DNA from: Paraburkholderia domus
GTDB lineage: Bacteria > Pseudomonadota > Gammaproteobacteria > Burkholderiales > Burkholderiaceae
DNA length: 64,000 nt
Assembly (NCBI RefSeq): GCF_905220705.1
Contig: NZ_CAJNAT010000011.1
Coordinates: 124,001-188,000 of the forward strand
Direction: 5' to 3'
The notes under the pieces were generated by a model. It did no database searches, was not told the DNA's origin, and saw only the letters and a program-made list of their open reading frames with translations. The position numbers and the translations under genes are program-made. Below are positions 47,129-56,953 of this stretch, piece by piece (the first letter of the stretch is position 1; every line of letters begins with the position of its first letter).

Positions 47129-47385
47129 CCTGTCGACCTCGCTCGCGTTAAGCTCGCCGCACCGTCTCGCCCATCTGATGACGCTTGCCGATTTTTCTAA
47201 CAAAGCACACTAACGTGTTACGCGATGTTACGTCAGCGCCTGTCGTGACGAATTGGAATATCCATACAGAACAATGTTCCTAAAACAACGCGACAGTTGG
47301 TTAGACTTCAACTGCATAATCTTTCCGGTCCGGTGAATCGACGCGCCCTGGGTTTGTGGGGCAGTTGCTGTTTTCGGAGGTTGGC

Positions 47386-48627
47386 ATGAGCGAAGTGACG
47401 TCCACGCAGCCGAAGCGTTCCCGACGCGGGCGAATCCTGTTCGCGGTGATAGTGCTGGCGCTGGTCGCCCTGATCCTTGTGCACCTGTTTCGCCAAAAGC
47501 CACCGAAGGCCGTTGCGGAGCCGCAGGTCGTGACGGTCGCCGCCGTGACCCAGGGCGAGATGCCGGTCGTCCTGAGCGAACTGGGCACGGTTACGCCCGT
47601 GGCAACGGTGACCGTGCTGCCTCAATTGAGCGGCTATCTGACAGCGGTCGGCTATCGGGAAGGCCAGGACGTGGAGAAAGGGCAGTTTCTCGCCCAGATC
47701 GATCCGCGCCAGTACGAGATCAGCAAACAGCAGGCCGAGGCTCAACTGGCCAAGGACCAGGCTGCCCTTGCTCAAGCCCGCTCCGACCTTGTCCGCTACA
47801 CGCAGTTGAACGAGCGAAAGTCGATCGCCGAGCAGACCTATGTCGATCAGCGGTTCCTCGTCCAACAGAACGAGGCTGCGATCAAGGCCGACAAGGCCAA
47901 CATCGCGCAGTTCGAACTCGACCTGGCGTATTGCCGTATCACCGCCCCCGTTGCCGGCCGGGTCGGCCTGCGTCTCGTCGACCCCGGCAACTACGTCACC
48001 GCGTCGAGCCAGCCGGGCATCGCGGTCATTACCACCATGAAGCCGACCACGGTGGAATTCACCGTGCCGCAGAACTCGCTCGCCGCGGTGCTGCAACGCG
48101 TCAATTCCGGTGCGAAGCTGCCGGTCACCGCCTACCGCAGCGACAACAGCACGCTGGTGGCGACCGGTACGCTGTATGCCGTCAACAACCAGATGGCTAC
48201 CAGCACCGGCACGGTCTCGCTACGCGCGACGTTCGCGAACGACGACGAAGCGCTTTTCCCAAGCGAGTTCGTCAACGTCAAGCTGCTGGTCGACACGTTG
48301 CAGAACGCCGTGCTGGTGCCGACGCCGGCCGTGCAGAGCGGTGCGCCGGGCGATTATGTCTATCTCGTCAATGCCAACCATACGGTGTCCGTGCACAAGG
48401 TCACACTGGGCCCGAGCGACGGCAAGCACACGGTCATCGTGTCCGGCCTCGCGGCGGGCAACACGGTCGTAACCGACGGCATGGACCGGCTGAGCGACGG
48501 CGCGCCAATCAAGATCGCCCCGGTGAAGCAGCCAGTGCCGGCCGGCGGTGCATCGGCCGCGTCCTCTTCCGGTGTGCCTCAAGGCCCCGGGAAGAGCGTG
48601 CCGGCCAGCGTCTCGCAAGCCTCGTAA
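47386..48627 (+). CDS. mdtA: RND efflux periplasmic adaptor (MdtA-like)
   Basis: A 413-residue membrane-fusion protein linking the inner-membrane pump to the outer-membrane channel. It has an N-terminal membrane anchor (RILFAVIVLALVALILVHLF), a lipoyl/barrel-sandwich half-motif (VTVLPQLSGYLTAVGYREGQ), a coiled-coil hairpin (~115-175, rich in Gln/Ala/Lys), and a second lipoyl half (CRITAPVAGRVGLRLVDPGN) with a C-terminal beta-barrel. CGGAGG precedes the ATG at 47386; the frame extends to 47356 without family character. First gene of a four-gene efflux operon. No regulator lies beside it in the window. Confidence 0.92.
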   Translation: MSEVTSTQPKRSRRGRILFAVIVLALVALILVHLFRQKPPKAVAEPQVVTVAAVTQGEMPVVLSELGTVTPVATVTVLPQLSGYLTAVGYREGQDVEKGQFLAQIDPRQYEISKQQAEAQLAKDQAALAQARSDLVRYTQLNERKSIAEQTYVDQRFLVQQNEAAIKADKANIAQFELDLAYCRITAPVAGRVGLRLVDPGNYVTASSQPGIAVITTMKPTTVEFTVPQNSLAAVLQRVNSGAKLPVTAYRSDNSTLVATGTLYAVNNQMATSTGTVSLRATFANDDEALFPSEFVNVKLLVDTLQNAVLVPTPAVQSGAPGDYVYLVNANHTVSVHKVTLGPSDGKHTVIVSGLAAGNTVVTDGMDRLSDGAPIKIAPVKQPVPAGGASAASSSGVPQGPGKSVPASVSQAS

Positions 48628-48645
48628 GCGGCGGACGACGAGCCG

Positions 48646-51600
48646 ATGAACCTCTCCCGCCTGTTCATCCTTCGGCCGGTAGCCACGTCGCTGCTGATGA
48701 TCGCCCTCGTGCTGGTGGGGCTGGTCGCGGTACGCTTTCTGCCGGTCTCCTCGTTGCCCGCCGTCGACTACCCGACGATCCAGGTGCAGACCTTCTATCC
48801 AGGCGCGAGCCCGGACGTGATGGCGACCACCGTGACTGCGCCGCTTGAAGTGCAGTTGGGAGAGATTCCTGGCCTGCAACAGATGATTTCCTATAGCTCG
48901 GAAGGGGCGTCGGTCATCACCTTGCAGTTCGATCTCTCGCTGAGTCTCGACATTGCCGAGCAGAACGTCCAGCAGGCCATCAACGCATCCAACAGCTACC
49001 TGCCGAGCGGCCTGCCGGCGCCGCCCACCTATGCGAAGGTGAACCCCGCGGACCAGCCTATTCTCACTCTGGCAGTGACGTCCAAATCGATGTCGCTGAC
49101 CCAGTTGGAGGATGCGGCCAACAACCGGCTAGCCACGAAAATCTCCGAGGTGCCGGGCGTGGGCCTTGTCGGCCTCGCCGGCGGCAATGTGCCGGCGGTC
49201 AGGGTGGAGGCGGACCCGCAGAAGCTGGCTGCCTACGGCCTGAACCTCGACGACCTGCGTACGCTGCTTGCCAACGTCAACGTCAGTCAGCCGAAGGGCA
49301 ATTTCGACGGTCCGGAGCTGGACTACACGATCAACGCCAACGACCAGATCGTCGACCCGAAGGATTATCTGGACACGGTGATCGCTTACCAGAACGGCGC
49401 GCCCGTGTACCTGCGCGATGTCGCGCGGGCCACCCAGGCGCCGCAGGATGTCGAGCGGGGCGCCTGGTTCAACCACACGCCGGCGATCGTGCTCAACGTG
49501 CAGCGTCAGCCGGGGGCGAACGTGATCGCCACGGTCAACCAGATCATGAAGCAGTTGCCCGCGCTGGAATCCACGCTGCCGGCGGGCATGCAGGTTAGCG
49601 TTGTCTCGGACAGCACCGGCGTGATCCGCTCGTCGGTCTCCGATGCGGCCTTTGAACTGGTGCTGGCGGTGGTGCTGGTGGTGCTGGTGATCTTCGTGTT
49701 CCTGCGCAATGTGCCGGCGACCATCATCCCCAGCATCTCGGTGCCGGTTTCGCTGGTCGGCACGCTGGCGGTGATGTACGAGCTCAATTACTCGATCGAC
49801 AACCTCTCGCTGATGGCGCTGATCATCGCCACCGGTTTCGTGGTCGACGACTCGATCGTGATGATCGAGAACGTCGTGCGTTATCTGGAGGAGGGTAAGA
49901 GTCCGCTGGAGGCGGCCCTTGAAGGCGCCGGACAAATCGGCTTCACGATTCTTTCGCTGACGGTCTCGCTGATCGCGGTGCTGATCCCGTTGCTGTTCAT
50001 GGGCGGGGTGATCGGGCGTCTGTTCAGCGAATTCGCGGTGACGCTCGCGGTCACGATCGTCATCTCGGCCGTGGTCTCGCTGACCGTGGTGCCGATGCTC
50101 TGTGCGCGGATTCTGCGCGCGCAGGCCCAACGGCATCCGAGCCGTTTCGAGCGCATCAGCGAGGGCCTGTTCGACAAGACGCTCTCGGCCTACGAGCGCG
50201 GGCTGCGCTGGGTGCTCGATCACCAGACCCTGACGCTGCTGGTGGCGCTTGGCACGGTGGTGCTCACGGCGATCCTGTACATCGTGATTCCCAAGGGGCT
50301 GTTTCCGGTGCAGGACATCGGTGTGATCCAGGGCATCAGCGTGGCTGACAACTCGGTGTCCTACACAGCGATGGCGGTGCGCCAGGCGGCACTGGCCGAG
50401 GCCATTCTCAAGGATCCCAACGTCACTTCGGTTACCTCCTACGTGGGCATCGACGGGACCAATCCCACGCTGAACAACGGCCGCTTCCTGATCAATCTGC
50501 GGGCCCGCGACGACCGCTCGCTGACTGCGCAGCAGATCGTCCGGCGCCTGCAACAGGAGGTGGCCGACGTACCGGGCATCAAGCTGTATCTCCAGCCCGA
50601 GCAGGATCTCACGCTCGACACCACCGTCTCGCCGAACCAGTACAAGTTCGTGCTGCGAGGGCCGAACCAGCAGACGTTCGACCAGTACGTGCCCGCGCTG
50701 ATTGCGCGGATGAAGCAGATCTCCGCGATCACCGACGTGACCAGCGATCTGAATACCCTGGGCCTGAGCGTCAATGTCGAGGTCAACCGGCAACTGGCCG
50801 CGCGCTATGGCATCACGGCGGCGACCATCGACAACGCGCTCTACGATGCGCTCGGCCAGCGGATCGTCTCGACCATTTTCGAGCAGTCCGATCAGTACCG
50901 GGTCATTCTGGTCGCCAAGCCCGAGGCGCTGCCCGATCTGCAGTCGCTCGGCAACCTGTATCTGCCCAGCCAGACCAGCAGCACCGGCCAGGTGCCGCTC
51001 AAGGGAATCGCCACGATCAAGGTCACGAAGTCGCCGCTCGTGATCAGCCATCTGGCCCAGTTCCCCGCCGTGACCATTTCGTTCAACCTGGCGAAGGACG
51101 CCTCGTTGAGCACGGCGGTGGACCAGATACGCAAGGCCGAACAGGCGGTGAATCTGCCGCCGTCGATTACGTCCTCGTTCCAGGGCGCGGCCCAGGCGTT
51201 TGAAGACTCGTTGCAGAGCGAGGTGTATCTGCTGGTCGCGGCGCTGGTCGCCGTCTACATCGTGCTGGGCGTGCTCTACGAGAGCTACATCCATCCGGTG
51301 ACGATCCTGTCCACCTTGCCTTCCGCCGGTATCGGCGCCTTGCTCGCGCTGATGCTGGCAGGCAGCGACCTGGACGTGATCGGTATTATCGGCATCGTGC
51401 TGCTGATCGGCATCGTCAAGAAGAACGCGATCATGATGGTGGACTTCGCGCTCGATGCCGAGCGCAACCACGGCAAATCGCCGCGAGACGCGATCTTCGA
51501 AGCCTCGCTGTTACGCTTCCGGCCGATCCTGATGACGACCCTCGCCGCCATGCTCGGCGCGTTGCCGATGCTGCTCGGTACCGGCACGGGTTCGGAACTG

Positions 51601-51753
51601 CGCCGGCCGCTCGGCCTCGCGATCATCGGCGGCCTGACCTTGAGCCAGATGCTGACGCTGTTCACCACGCCGGTGATCTACCTCTGCTTCGACCGGATTG
51701 CCCAGCGCGTGCGCCAGAGGGCCGCTGATCGCGCAGCGCGGAGCGAGCCGTGA
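48646..51753 (+). CDS. mdtB: RND efflux pump subunit 1 (MdtB-like)
   Basis: A 1035-residue inner-membrane proton-driven pump subunit with the standard 12-helix RND layout and two large periplasmic loops. The start NLSRLFILRPVATSLLMIAL and the helix-4 proton-relay motif TGFVVDDSIVMIENVV are characteristic of the MdtB/MdtC branch. It lies 18 bases after the adaptor gene and its stop overlaps the GTG of the second pump gene, so both subunits are made together, as in E. coli MdtBC, where they form a heterotrimer. Substrates cannot be read from sequence; MdtABC exports bile salts and novobiocin in E. coli. Confidence 0.92.
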   Translation: MNLSRLFILRPVATSLLMIALVLVGLVAVRFLPVSSLPAVDYPTIQVQTFYPGASPDVMATTVTAPLEVQLGEIPGLQQMISYSSEGASVITLQFDLSLSLDIAEQNVQQAINASNSYLPSGLPAPPTYAKVNPADQPILTLAVTSKSMSLTQLEDAANNRLATKISEVPGVGLVGLAGGNVPAVRVEADPQKLAAYGLNLDDLRTLLANVNVSQPKGNFDGPELDYTINANDQIVDPKDYLDTVIAYQNGAPVYLRDVARATQAPQDVERGAWFNHTPAIVLNVQRQPGANVIATVNQIMKQLPALESTLPAGMQVSVVSDSTGVIRSSVSDAAFELVLAVVLVVLVIFVFLRNVPATIIPSISVPVSLVGTLAVMYELNYSIDNLSLMALIIATGFVVDDSIVMIENVVRYLEEGKSPLEAALEGAGQIGFTILSLTVSLIAVLIPLLFMGGVIGRLFSEFAVTLAVTIVISAVVSLTVVPMLCARILRAQAQRHPSRFERISEGLFDKTLSAYERGLRWVLDHQTLTLLVALGTVVLTAILYIVIPKGLFPVQDIGVIQGISVADNSVSYTAMAVRQAALAEAILKDPNVTSVTSYVGIDGTNPTLNNGRFLINLRARDDRSLTAQQIVRRLQQEVADVPGIKLYLQPEQDLTLDTTVSPNQYKFVLRGPNQQTFDQYVPALIARMKQISAITDVTSDLNTLGLSVNVEVNRQLAARYGITAATIDNALYDALGQRIVSTIFEQSDQYRVILVAKPEALPDLQSLGNLYLPSQTSSTGQVPLKGIATIKVTKSPLVISHLAQFPAVTISFNLAKDASLSTAVDQIRKAEQAVNLPPSITSSFQGAAQAFEDSLQSEVYLLVAALVAVYIVLGVLYESYIHPVTILSTLPSAGIGALLALMLAGSDLDVIGIIGIVLLIGIVKKNAIMMVDFALDAERNHGKSPRDAIFEASLLRFRPILMTTLAAMLGALPMLLGTGTGSELRRPLGLAIIGGLTLSQMLTLFTTPVIYLCFDRIAQRVRQRAADRAARSEP

Positions 51754-54700
51754 ACATCTCGGCGCTGTTCATCCGGCGGCCCGTCGCGACGACCTTGCTG
51801 GCCGTCGCGATCCTGCTGTCGGGCGTACTCGCCTATTTCCGGCTGCCGGTTGCGCCGCTGCCGAACATCGCCTATCCGGTCATCGTGGTGCAGGCGAACA
51901 TGGCGGGCGCCAGTCCGCAAATCATGGCCTCCACGGTGGCCGAGCCGCTGGAGCGCCGGCTCGCCACGATCGCCGACGTGAGCCAGCTGACTTCGACCAA
52001 CTACGTCGGCTCGTCGATGATCGTCGTCGTGTTTGGGTTGAACCGCGATATCAACGGTGCGGCGCGCGACGTCGAAGCGGCCATTCAGGCAGCCCGCGCC
52101 GACCTGCCCACCACGCTGCGCAGCAACCCGACCTACCGCCAGTACAACCCGGCGGGGGCGCCGATCATGGTGCTCGCGCTGACGTCGGACACGCTCACCA
52201 AGGCGCAGCTCTACGATTCCGCCGACTCGGTGATCCAGCAGCAACTCTCGCAGATCGACGGTGTCGGGCAAATCACGTTGGGCGGCGGTGCGTTGCCCTC
52301 GGTGCGGGTCGAGTTGCAGCCGGGCAAGCTCAACAGCTACGGCATCGGCCTCGAAGACGTGCGCGCGGCGATCGGCGCCGCGAACGCCAACAGCGCGAAG
52401 GGGCACATCGACCAGGGCGAGCAGCGCTACGAGATCCTGTCCAACGATCAGATCAGTAAGGCCGCGCCTTACCGTGACGTCGTCATCGCGTACCGCGACG
52501 GTGCCCCGGTGCTGCTGCGCGATGTCGCCCAGGTGATCGACTCGAACGAAAACATCCGCAACGCCGGGCTGTACAACGGCAAGTCGGCCGTGCTCGTGAT
52601 CGTCTATCCGATGCCGGGCAGCAATGTGGTCAAGACTGTCGCGCAGATTCAAGCACGCCTGCCTTCGATCGAGGCGGCGTTGCCGAGCGCCATCCGCGTC
52701 AACGTTGCAATCGACCGCTCCGAATCGGTCAGGGCCTCGGTGGGCGATACCGAGCGTACGCTCGGTATCGCCGTGATGCTGGTGGTCGGCGTGGTCTTCG
52801 TGTTCCTGCTTTCGCCGCGTGCGACGCTGATCCCCGCGGTCGCCTTGCCGCTGTCGATCATCGGCACGTTTGGGCCGATGTACCTGCTCGGCTACAGCAT
52901 CGACAACCTCTCGCTGATGGCGTTGACGATCGGCACCGGCTTCGTGGTCGACGATGCGGTGGTGGTGCTGGAGAACATCGTGCGCCATCTCGAAGCCGGG
53001 CTCGACCCCAAAGAGGCCGCGCTGCGCGGCAGCGCCGAGGTGGGTTTCACGGTCATCTCGATGAGCCTGTCGCTGATCGCGGTGTTTTTGCCGATCCTGT
53101 TGATGCCTGGCATCGTCGGTTTGCTGTTTCATGAATTCGCGGTGACGCTGTCCATCGCGATTCTATTTTCGCTGCTGATCTCGTTGACGATTACGCCGAC
53201 CATGTGCGCGTATGTGCTGAGCCATCAGCATGCGAAGCACTCACAGGGGCGCTTTGCGCGCTGGTTCGAAGCGCAGTTCGAGCGCTTCAAGAATGCCTAC
53301 TCGCGCTCGCTGGAAGCCGTGCTCGACCACTCGCTGCTGATCGGGCTCATGTTGATCGCGCTGCTCGTGCTCAACGTGTTTCTGTTCAGGCTGCTGCCTG
53401 CTACCTTTTTTCCGGAGCAGGACACGGGCATCCTGATCGGGCAGATCATCGCCGACCAGGGCATCTCGTTCCCGGCGATGGAAAAGAAGCTCGCGCAGTT
53501 GCAGTCGATCGTTAAACAGGACCCCGCGGTGGCCTCGGTCGCGGGCTTTACCGGCGGCCGCGCGCTGAACACTGCCAACGTCTTTATCGAACTCAAGCCG
53601 CTGGCCGAGCGGCATCGGTCGGCCACCGAGGTGGTCAACCGGCTGCGCCCGAAACTCAATGCGGTATCGGGCGCGCGGCTCTTCATGCAGGCCCAGCAGG
53701 ACTTGCAGATCGGCGGCCGGCAGGCAGCGGCCGAGTATCAGTACACACTGACCAGCGACGACGCTGACGCATTGTTTACCTGGGTGCCGAAGCTCGTGAC
53801 CGAGCTCGGCAAGTACCGCGGGCAACTGCTCGACGTCAACTCGGATCTGCAGCAAAACGGTCTGCAAACCTACCTCAATATCAGCCGTGCCACGGCGGCA
53901 CGCTATGGCTTCCGGCCGAACCAGATCGACAACGTGCTCTACGACGCTTTCGGCCAGCGCACCGTTTCGACGATCTATAACGCGCTCAATCAATACTTCG
54001 TGGTGATGGAGGTGGCGCCGCAATACTGGCAGTATCCGCAAACCCTCGACCAGATCTTCCTGAGCGCGGCCGCCGGCAACCCGAGTGGCACGCAACAGAC
54101 GCAGATGCCGGGCGGCACCGTCAGCGCGCCCAAGCAGGCCGTGGCCGTGAGCACGTCGCAAAGCGCCAGCAGCAACACGAACGCGCTGAACGCCGACGCC
54201 GAAGCCAATCAGCTCACCAACAGCATTTCCAACAGCAAGGGCGGCAATTCCAGCGGCAGCGCGGACAGCACCGCGGCCGAAACCATGGTACCGCTTCCGA
54301 CGATGCTGACCTACGCCAACAGCCACACCGCCACGCAGGTCAACCATCAGAGCGGCCTCGTGGCCGGGACCGTCTCGTTCAACCTGCCGGGTGGCGGCTC
54401 GCTCAGCCAGGCGGGCGCGATCATCGAGAAAGCCGAGCGGGACATCAACATGCCGGCGTCGATCCACGGTGCGTTCGCCGGCGCGGCGCAAGCCTACGCG
54501 CAGTCGATGGGCACCGTGCCGCTGCTGATCCTGGCCGCCCTGGTCGTTGTCTATATCGTACTGGGCGTGCTTTACGAGAACACGATCCACCCGCTCACCA
54601 TCCTGTCCACCTTGCCATCGGCCGGGATCGGCGCGACGCTCGCGCTGCTCGTGTTCGGCACGCCGTTCTCTGTGATCGCGCTGATCGGCATCATTTTGCT

Positions 54701-55061
54701 GATCGGCATCGTCAAGAAAAACGGGATCATGATGGTGGACGTCGCCATCCAGTTGCAACGCAATGAAGGGATGGACGCGAGGCGGGCCATCCATGAAGCC
54801 GCCGTGGTGCGTCTACGGCCGATCATGATGACCACCGCGGCGGCCGTGCTCGGCGCGGTGCCGTTAGCGATAGGCATCGGGCAGGGCGCCTCGCTGCGCC
54901 AGCCACTGGGCGTCACCGTAATGGGAGGTCTGCTCGTGAGTCAGGTCTTCACGTTGTACACGACACCGGTGATCTACCTTTATCTCGATCGCTTGCGTTT
55001 CAAGCTTGTCAGGTGGTCCGACGGCTTGCCGTGGAACCGCCGAACGGATACGAGAGCATGA
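51750..55061 (+). CDS. mdtC: RND efflux pump subunit 2 (MdtC-like) with periplasmic low-complexity insert
   Basis: An 1103-residue RND subunit paralogous to its neighbour. N-terminus NISALFIRRPVATTLLAVAI and helix-4 motif TGFVVDDAVVVLENIV place it in the MdtC group. It is 60-70 residues longer than usual: residues ~773-845, between DQIFLS and MVPLPTML in the second periplasmic loop, are a Ser/Asn/Gln/Ala/Thr-rich low-complexity stretch absent from the paralogue at the same point. A GTG start overlaps the mdtB stop by four bases, and its own stop overlaps the next gene as ATGA, giving three translationally coupled genes. Confidence 0.92.
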   Translation: MNISALFIRRPVATTLLAVAILLSGVLAYFRLPVAPLPNIAYPVIVVQANMAGASPQIMASTVAEPLERRLATIADVSQLTSTNYVGSSMIVVVFGLNRDINGAARDVEAAIQAARADLPTTLRSNPTYRQYNPAGAPIMVLALTSDTLTKAQLYDSADSVIQQQLSQIDGVGQITLGGGALPSVRVELQPGKLNSYGIGLEDVRAAIGAANANSAKGHIDQGEQRYEILSNDQISKAAPYRDVVIAYRDGAPVLLRDVAQVIDSNENIRNAGLYNGKSAVLVIVYPMPGSNVVKTVAQIQARLPSIEAALPSAIRVNVAIDRSESVRASVGDTERTLGIAVMLVVGVVFVFLLSPRATLIPAVALPLSIIGTFGPMYLLGYSIDNLSLMALTIGTGFVVDDAVVVLENIVRHLEAGLDPKEAALRGSAEVGFTVISMSLSLIAVFLPILLMPGIVGLLFHEFAVTLSIAILFSLLISLTITPTMCAYVLSHQHAKHSQGRFARWFEAQFERFKNAYSRSLEAVLDHSLLIGLMLIALLVLNVFLFRLLPATFFPEQDTGILIGQIIADQGISFPAMEKKLAQLQSIVKQDPAVASVAGFTGGRALNTANVFIELKPLAERHRSATEVVNRLRPKLNAVSGARLFMQAQQDLQIGGRQAAAEYQYTLTSDDADALFTWVPKLVTELGKYRGQLLDVNSDLQQNGLQTYLNISRATAARYGFRPNQIDNVLYDAFGQRTVSTIYNALNQYFVVMEVAPQYWQYPQTLDQIFLSAAAGNPSGTQQTQMPGGTVSAPKQAVAVSTSQSASSNTNALNADAEANQLTNSISNSKGGNSSGSADSTAAETMVPLPTMLTYANSHTATQVNHQSGLVAGTVSFNLPGGGSLSQAGAIIEKAERDINMPASIHGAFAGAAQAYAQSMGTVPLLILAALVVVYIVLGVLYENTIHPLTILSTLPSAGIGATLALLVFGTPFSVIALIGIILLIGIVKKNGIMMVDVAIQLQRNEGMDARRAIHEAAVVRLRPIMMTTAAAVLGAVPLAIGIGQGASLRQPLGVTVMGGLLVSQVFTLYTTPVIYLYLDRLRFKLVRWSDGLPWNRRTDTRA

Positions 55062-56539
55062 AGATGAACACTCCCCGCACCCTTCTGGCCGCGACCTTCG
55101 CCTTGCTGGTGAGTGGCTGCATGGTTGGCCCGGATTACCACCGGCCGCCGGTCCCTGTGCCGGCGACCTATCTGGAGTTGCCGCCCGGATGGACAGAAGC
55201 CGAGCCGGACGCCGCAGGACCCAAGGGCGACTGGTGGACCGGCTTTAACGATCCGCTGCTGGATCAGCTCGAACCCATGGTGTCCGTTTCCAACCAGACT
55301 GTGCGTCAGGATTACGCCAACTACCAGCAGGCCCTCGCGGAGGTGCGTATCGCGCGTAGCGCGTTGTTTCCTACGGTCGGTGTCACCGGCTCGGTCACCC
55401 GGCAGCGCAGTTCGACCGGCAGTCTGGGCAACAGCGGCGCCAGTGCCGGGTTCGGCAACTTCCAGTCGGTGAACAACTCGGGCTCGCTCGAAGGCAATGT
55501 GAGCTGGGCGCCTGATCTCTGGGGACTGGTCCGCCGCAACATCGAAGAGAACGCCGCGACCGCCCAGGCGAGCGAAGCGACGCTCGCCAATGCCACGCTC
55601 TCCGAGCAGACCGCGCTCGCCACCGCGGTGATCGATCTGCGGATCACCGACGCCAACATCGACCTGCTGCAGCACACGGTTGATGCCTATCAGGCGTATC
55701 TGCGCGTCGTCGCCGATCAGGACCAGGCGGGCACGGTGCCGCCGTCCAACCTGATTACCGCACGCACCCAGCTCGAAAACGCCCAGTCCAGCCTGATCGC
55801 GCTCGGCGTCGCGCGGGCCCAGTATGCGCACGCGATTGCGGTGCTGGTCGGCAAGAATCCGGAAGACCTGTCCATCCCTCACAGCGCGGCGCTGCCGACA
55901 CTGCCCACGATTCCGGCCGGCGTGCCCTCAACCCTGCTGCAGCGCCGGCCGGACATTTCCACCGCCGAGCGCCAGATGGCCTCGGCGAACGCGGCGATCG
56001 GCGTTGCGGTGGCGGCTTACTACCCGAACATTTCGCTCTCGGCACTGGACGGTTTTACGCAGTCGCCGTTGGCGGGCCTGCTACACATCGCCAATCATGT
56101 GTGGTCGCTGGGCGCGAGTGCCACTGAGACACTGTTCGACGGCGGTGAGCGTAGCGGGGAGGTGGCCGCGGCCAGGGCGGCGTACGAGGCGTCCTTGGCC
56201 AACTACCGCGGCACTGTGCTGAAGGCATTCGAAAACGTGGAGAACGACCTCTCCGGGTTGCGGATTCTTGCCCAGCAGGCCGAGGTGCTGGACGCTGCCG
56301 TGCGCGACGCGACCCACGGCAGCGAGATCGCGTTCAACGAATACCAGGCCGGCACTGTGGACTACACCACCGTGGCCGTCGCCCAGACGACCCAGTTAAA
56401 CGATCAGCAAACCGCATTGAACGTCCAGCAGCAGCGCCTGCTCGATGCCGTGTCGCTGATCGGCGACCTGGGCGGCGGCTGGTCGGATAGCGAACTTCAT
56501 GACCCGCGCCGTTCCGGAGCGTCGGCAGGGAATCCGTGA
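55058..56539 (+). CDS. Outer-membrane efflux lipoprotein (NodT/OprM family)
   Basis: A 493-residue TolC-like channel. The signal peptide ends in the lipobox LLVSGC, followed by MVGPDYHRPPVPVPATY, a near-universal start of NodT-family lipoproteins. Two OEP repeats follow (first with YANYQQALAEVRIARSALFP; second with RRPDISTAERQMASANAAIG and AAYYPNISLSALDG). The start at 55058 overlaps the pump stop as ATGA; the frame continues to 55013 inside mdtC. It completes a self-contained tripartite efflux system: adaptor, two pump subunits and channel. Confidence 0.92.
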   Translation: MKMNTPRTLLAATFALLVSGCMVGPDYHRPPVPVPATYLELPPGWTEAEPDAAGPKGDWWTGFNDPLLDQLEPMVSVSNQTVRQDYANYQQALAEVRIARSALFPTVGVTGSVTRQRSSTGSLGNSGASAGFGNFQSVNNSGSLEGNVSWAPDLWGLVRRNIEENAATAQASEATLANATLSEQTALATAVIDLRITDANIDLLQHTVDAYQAYLRVVADQDQAGTVPPSNLITARTQLENAQSSLIALGVARAQYAHAIAVLVGKNPEDLSIPHSAALPTLPTIPAGVPSTLLQRRPDISTAERQMASANAAIGVAVAAYYPNISLSALDGFTQSPLAGLLHIANHVWSLGASATETLFDGGERSGEVAAARAAYEASLANYRGTVLKAFENVENDLSGLRILAQQAEVLDAAVRDATHGSEIAFNEYQAGTVDYTTVAVAQTTQLNDQQTALNVQQQRLLDAVSLIGDLGGGWSDSELHDPRRSGASAGNP

Positions 56540-56552
56540 TTTTGCTGGTTGA

Positions 56553-56597
56553 GCGTAAGTCGCGTTACTTCGCGAAATGCGTATTGCAGACTTACGC
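56553..56597. other. Dispersed 9-bp inverted repeat in the gap after the efflux operon
   Basis: GCGTAAGTC (56553-56561) and GACTTACGC (56589-56597) are perfect inverse copies 27 bases apart, in the 414-base gap 56540-56953. It could be an operator pair or a stem after the operon. No gene is convincing in this gap; a 122-codon frame there has no ribosome site or family character. Bases 56942-56950 hold ACGGAGGCG, the ribosome site of the next gene. Confidence 0.4.
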
Positions 56598-56953
56598 AAT
56601 GGAACCGTAGATTGATTATTAACGGCCGCCTGCCGGTCCTGGAAATAGCGGAGAATACCGACTCATGTCGGCCAGCGGGACCCGCACGGGTTCCGGACAA
56701 ATCCGGCGATTACGCGGCAAGAAATCGTTCGGGGTGCCCTCAAGAACGGCCGAGTATTGTCGACAATGCGTATAGAGGTTTTGCGAAAGAAAATTTCGAA
56801 CGATCGCAGCATGTCGAAGACGCATTGGGTCAGGAAAGCATCCCGAAATGTGTAATAAAAATCAGGTGCTGGTATAAAACCTGGCTGAAGATGCCGTCGG
56901 ATTGTGATCGCGGATAAGAATTTAACTGGTCGTCGTTCCGCTACGGAGGCGTT

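Noticed and set aside
46920..47213. 97-codon + strand frame before the RND operon
   Set aside because: Antisense to the recognisable oxidoreductase relic, no ribosome site, no family.
49129..51471. 780-codon open frame on the minus strand inside the mdtB-like gene
   Set aside because: A shadow of the high-GC coding frame: its product is Arg/His/Asp/Gln-rich with no domain, and the + strand carries an intact RND pump.
51678..53132. 484-codon minus-strand frame across the two RND genes
   Set aside because: Same high-GC shadow effect, with basic and repetitive composition and no ribosome site.
56549..56917. 122-codon + strand frame after the efflux operon
   Set aside because: No Shine-Dalgarno sequence and unpatterned composition; treated as intergenic.
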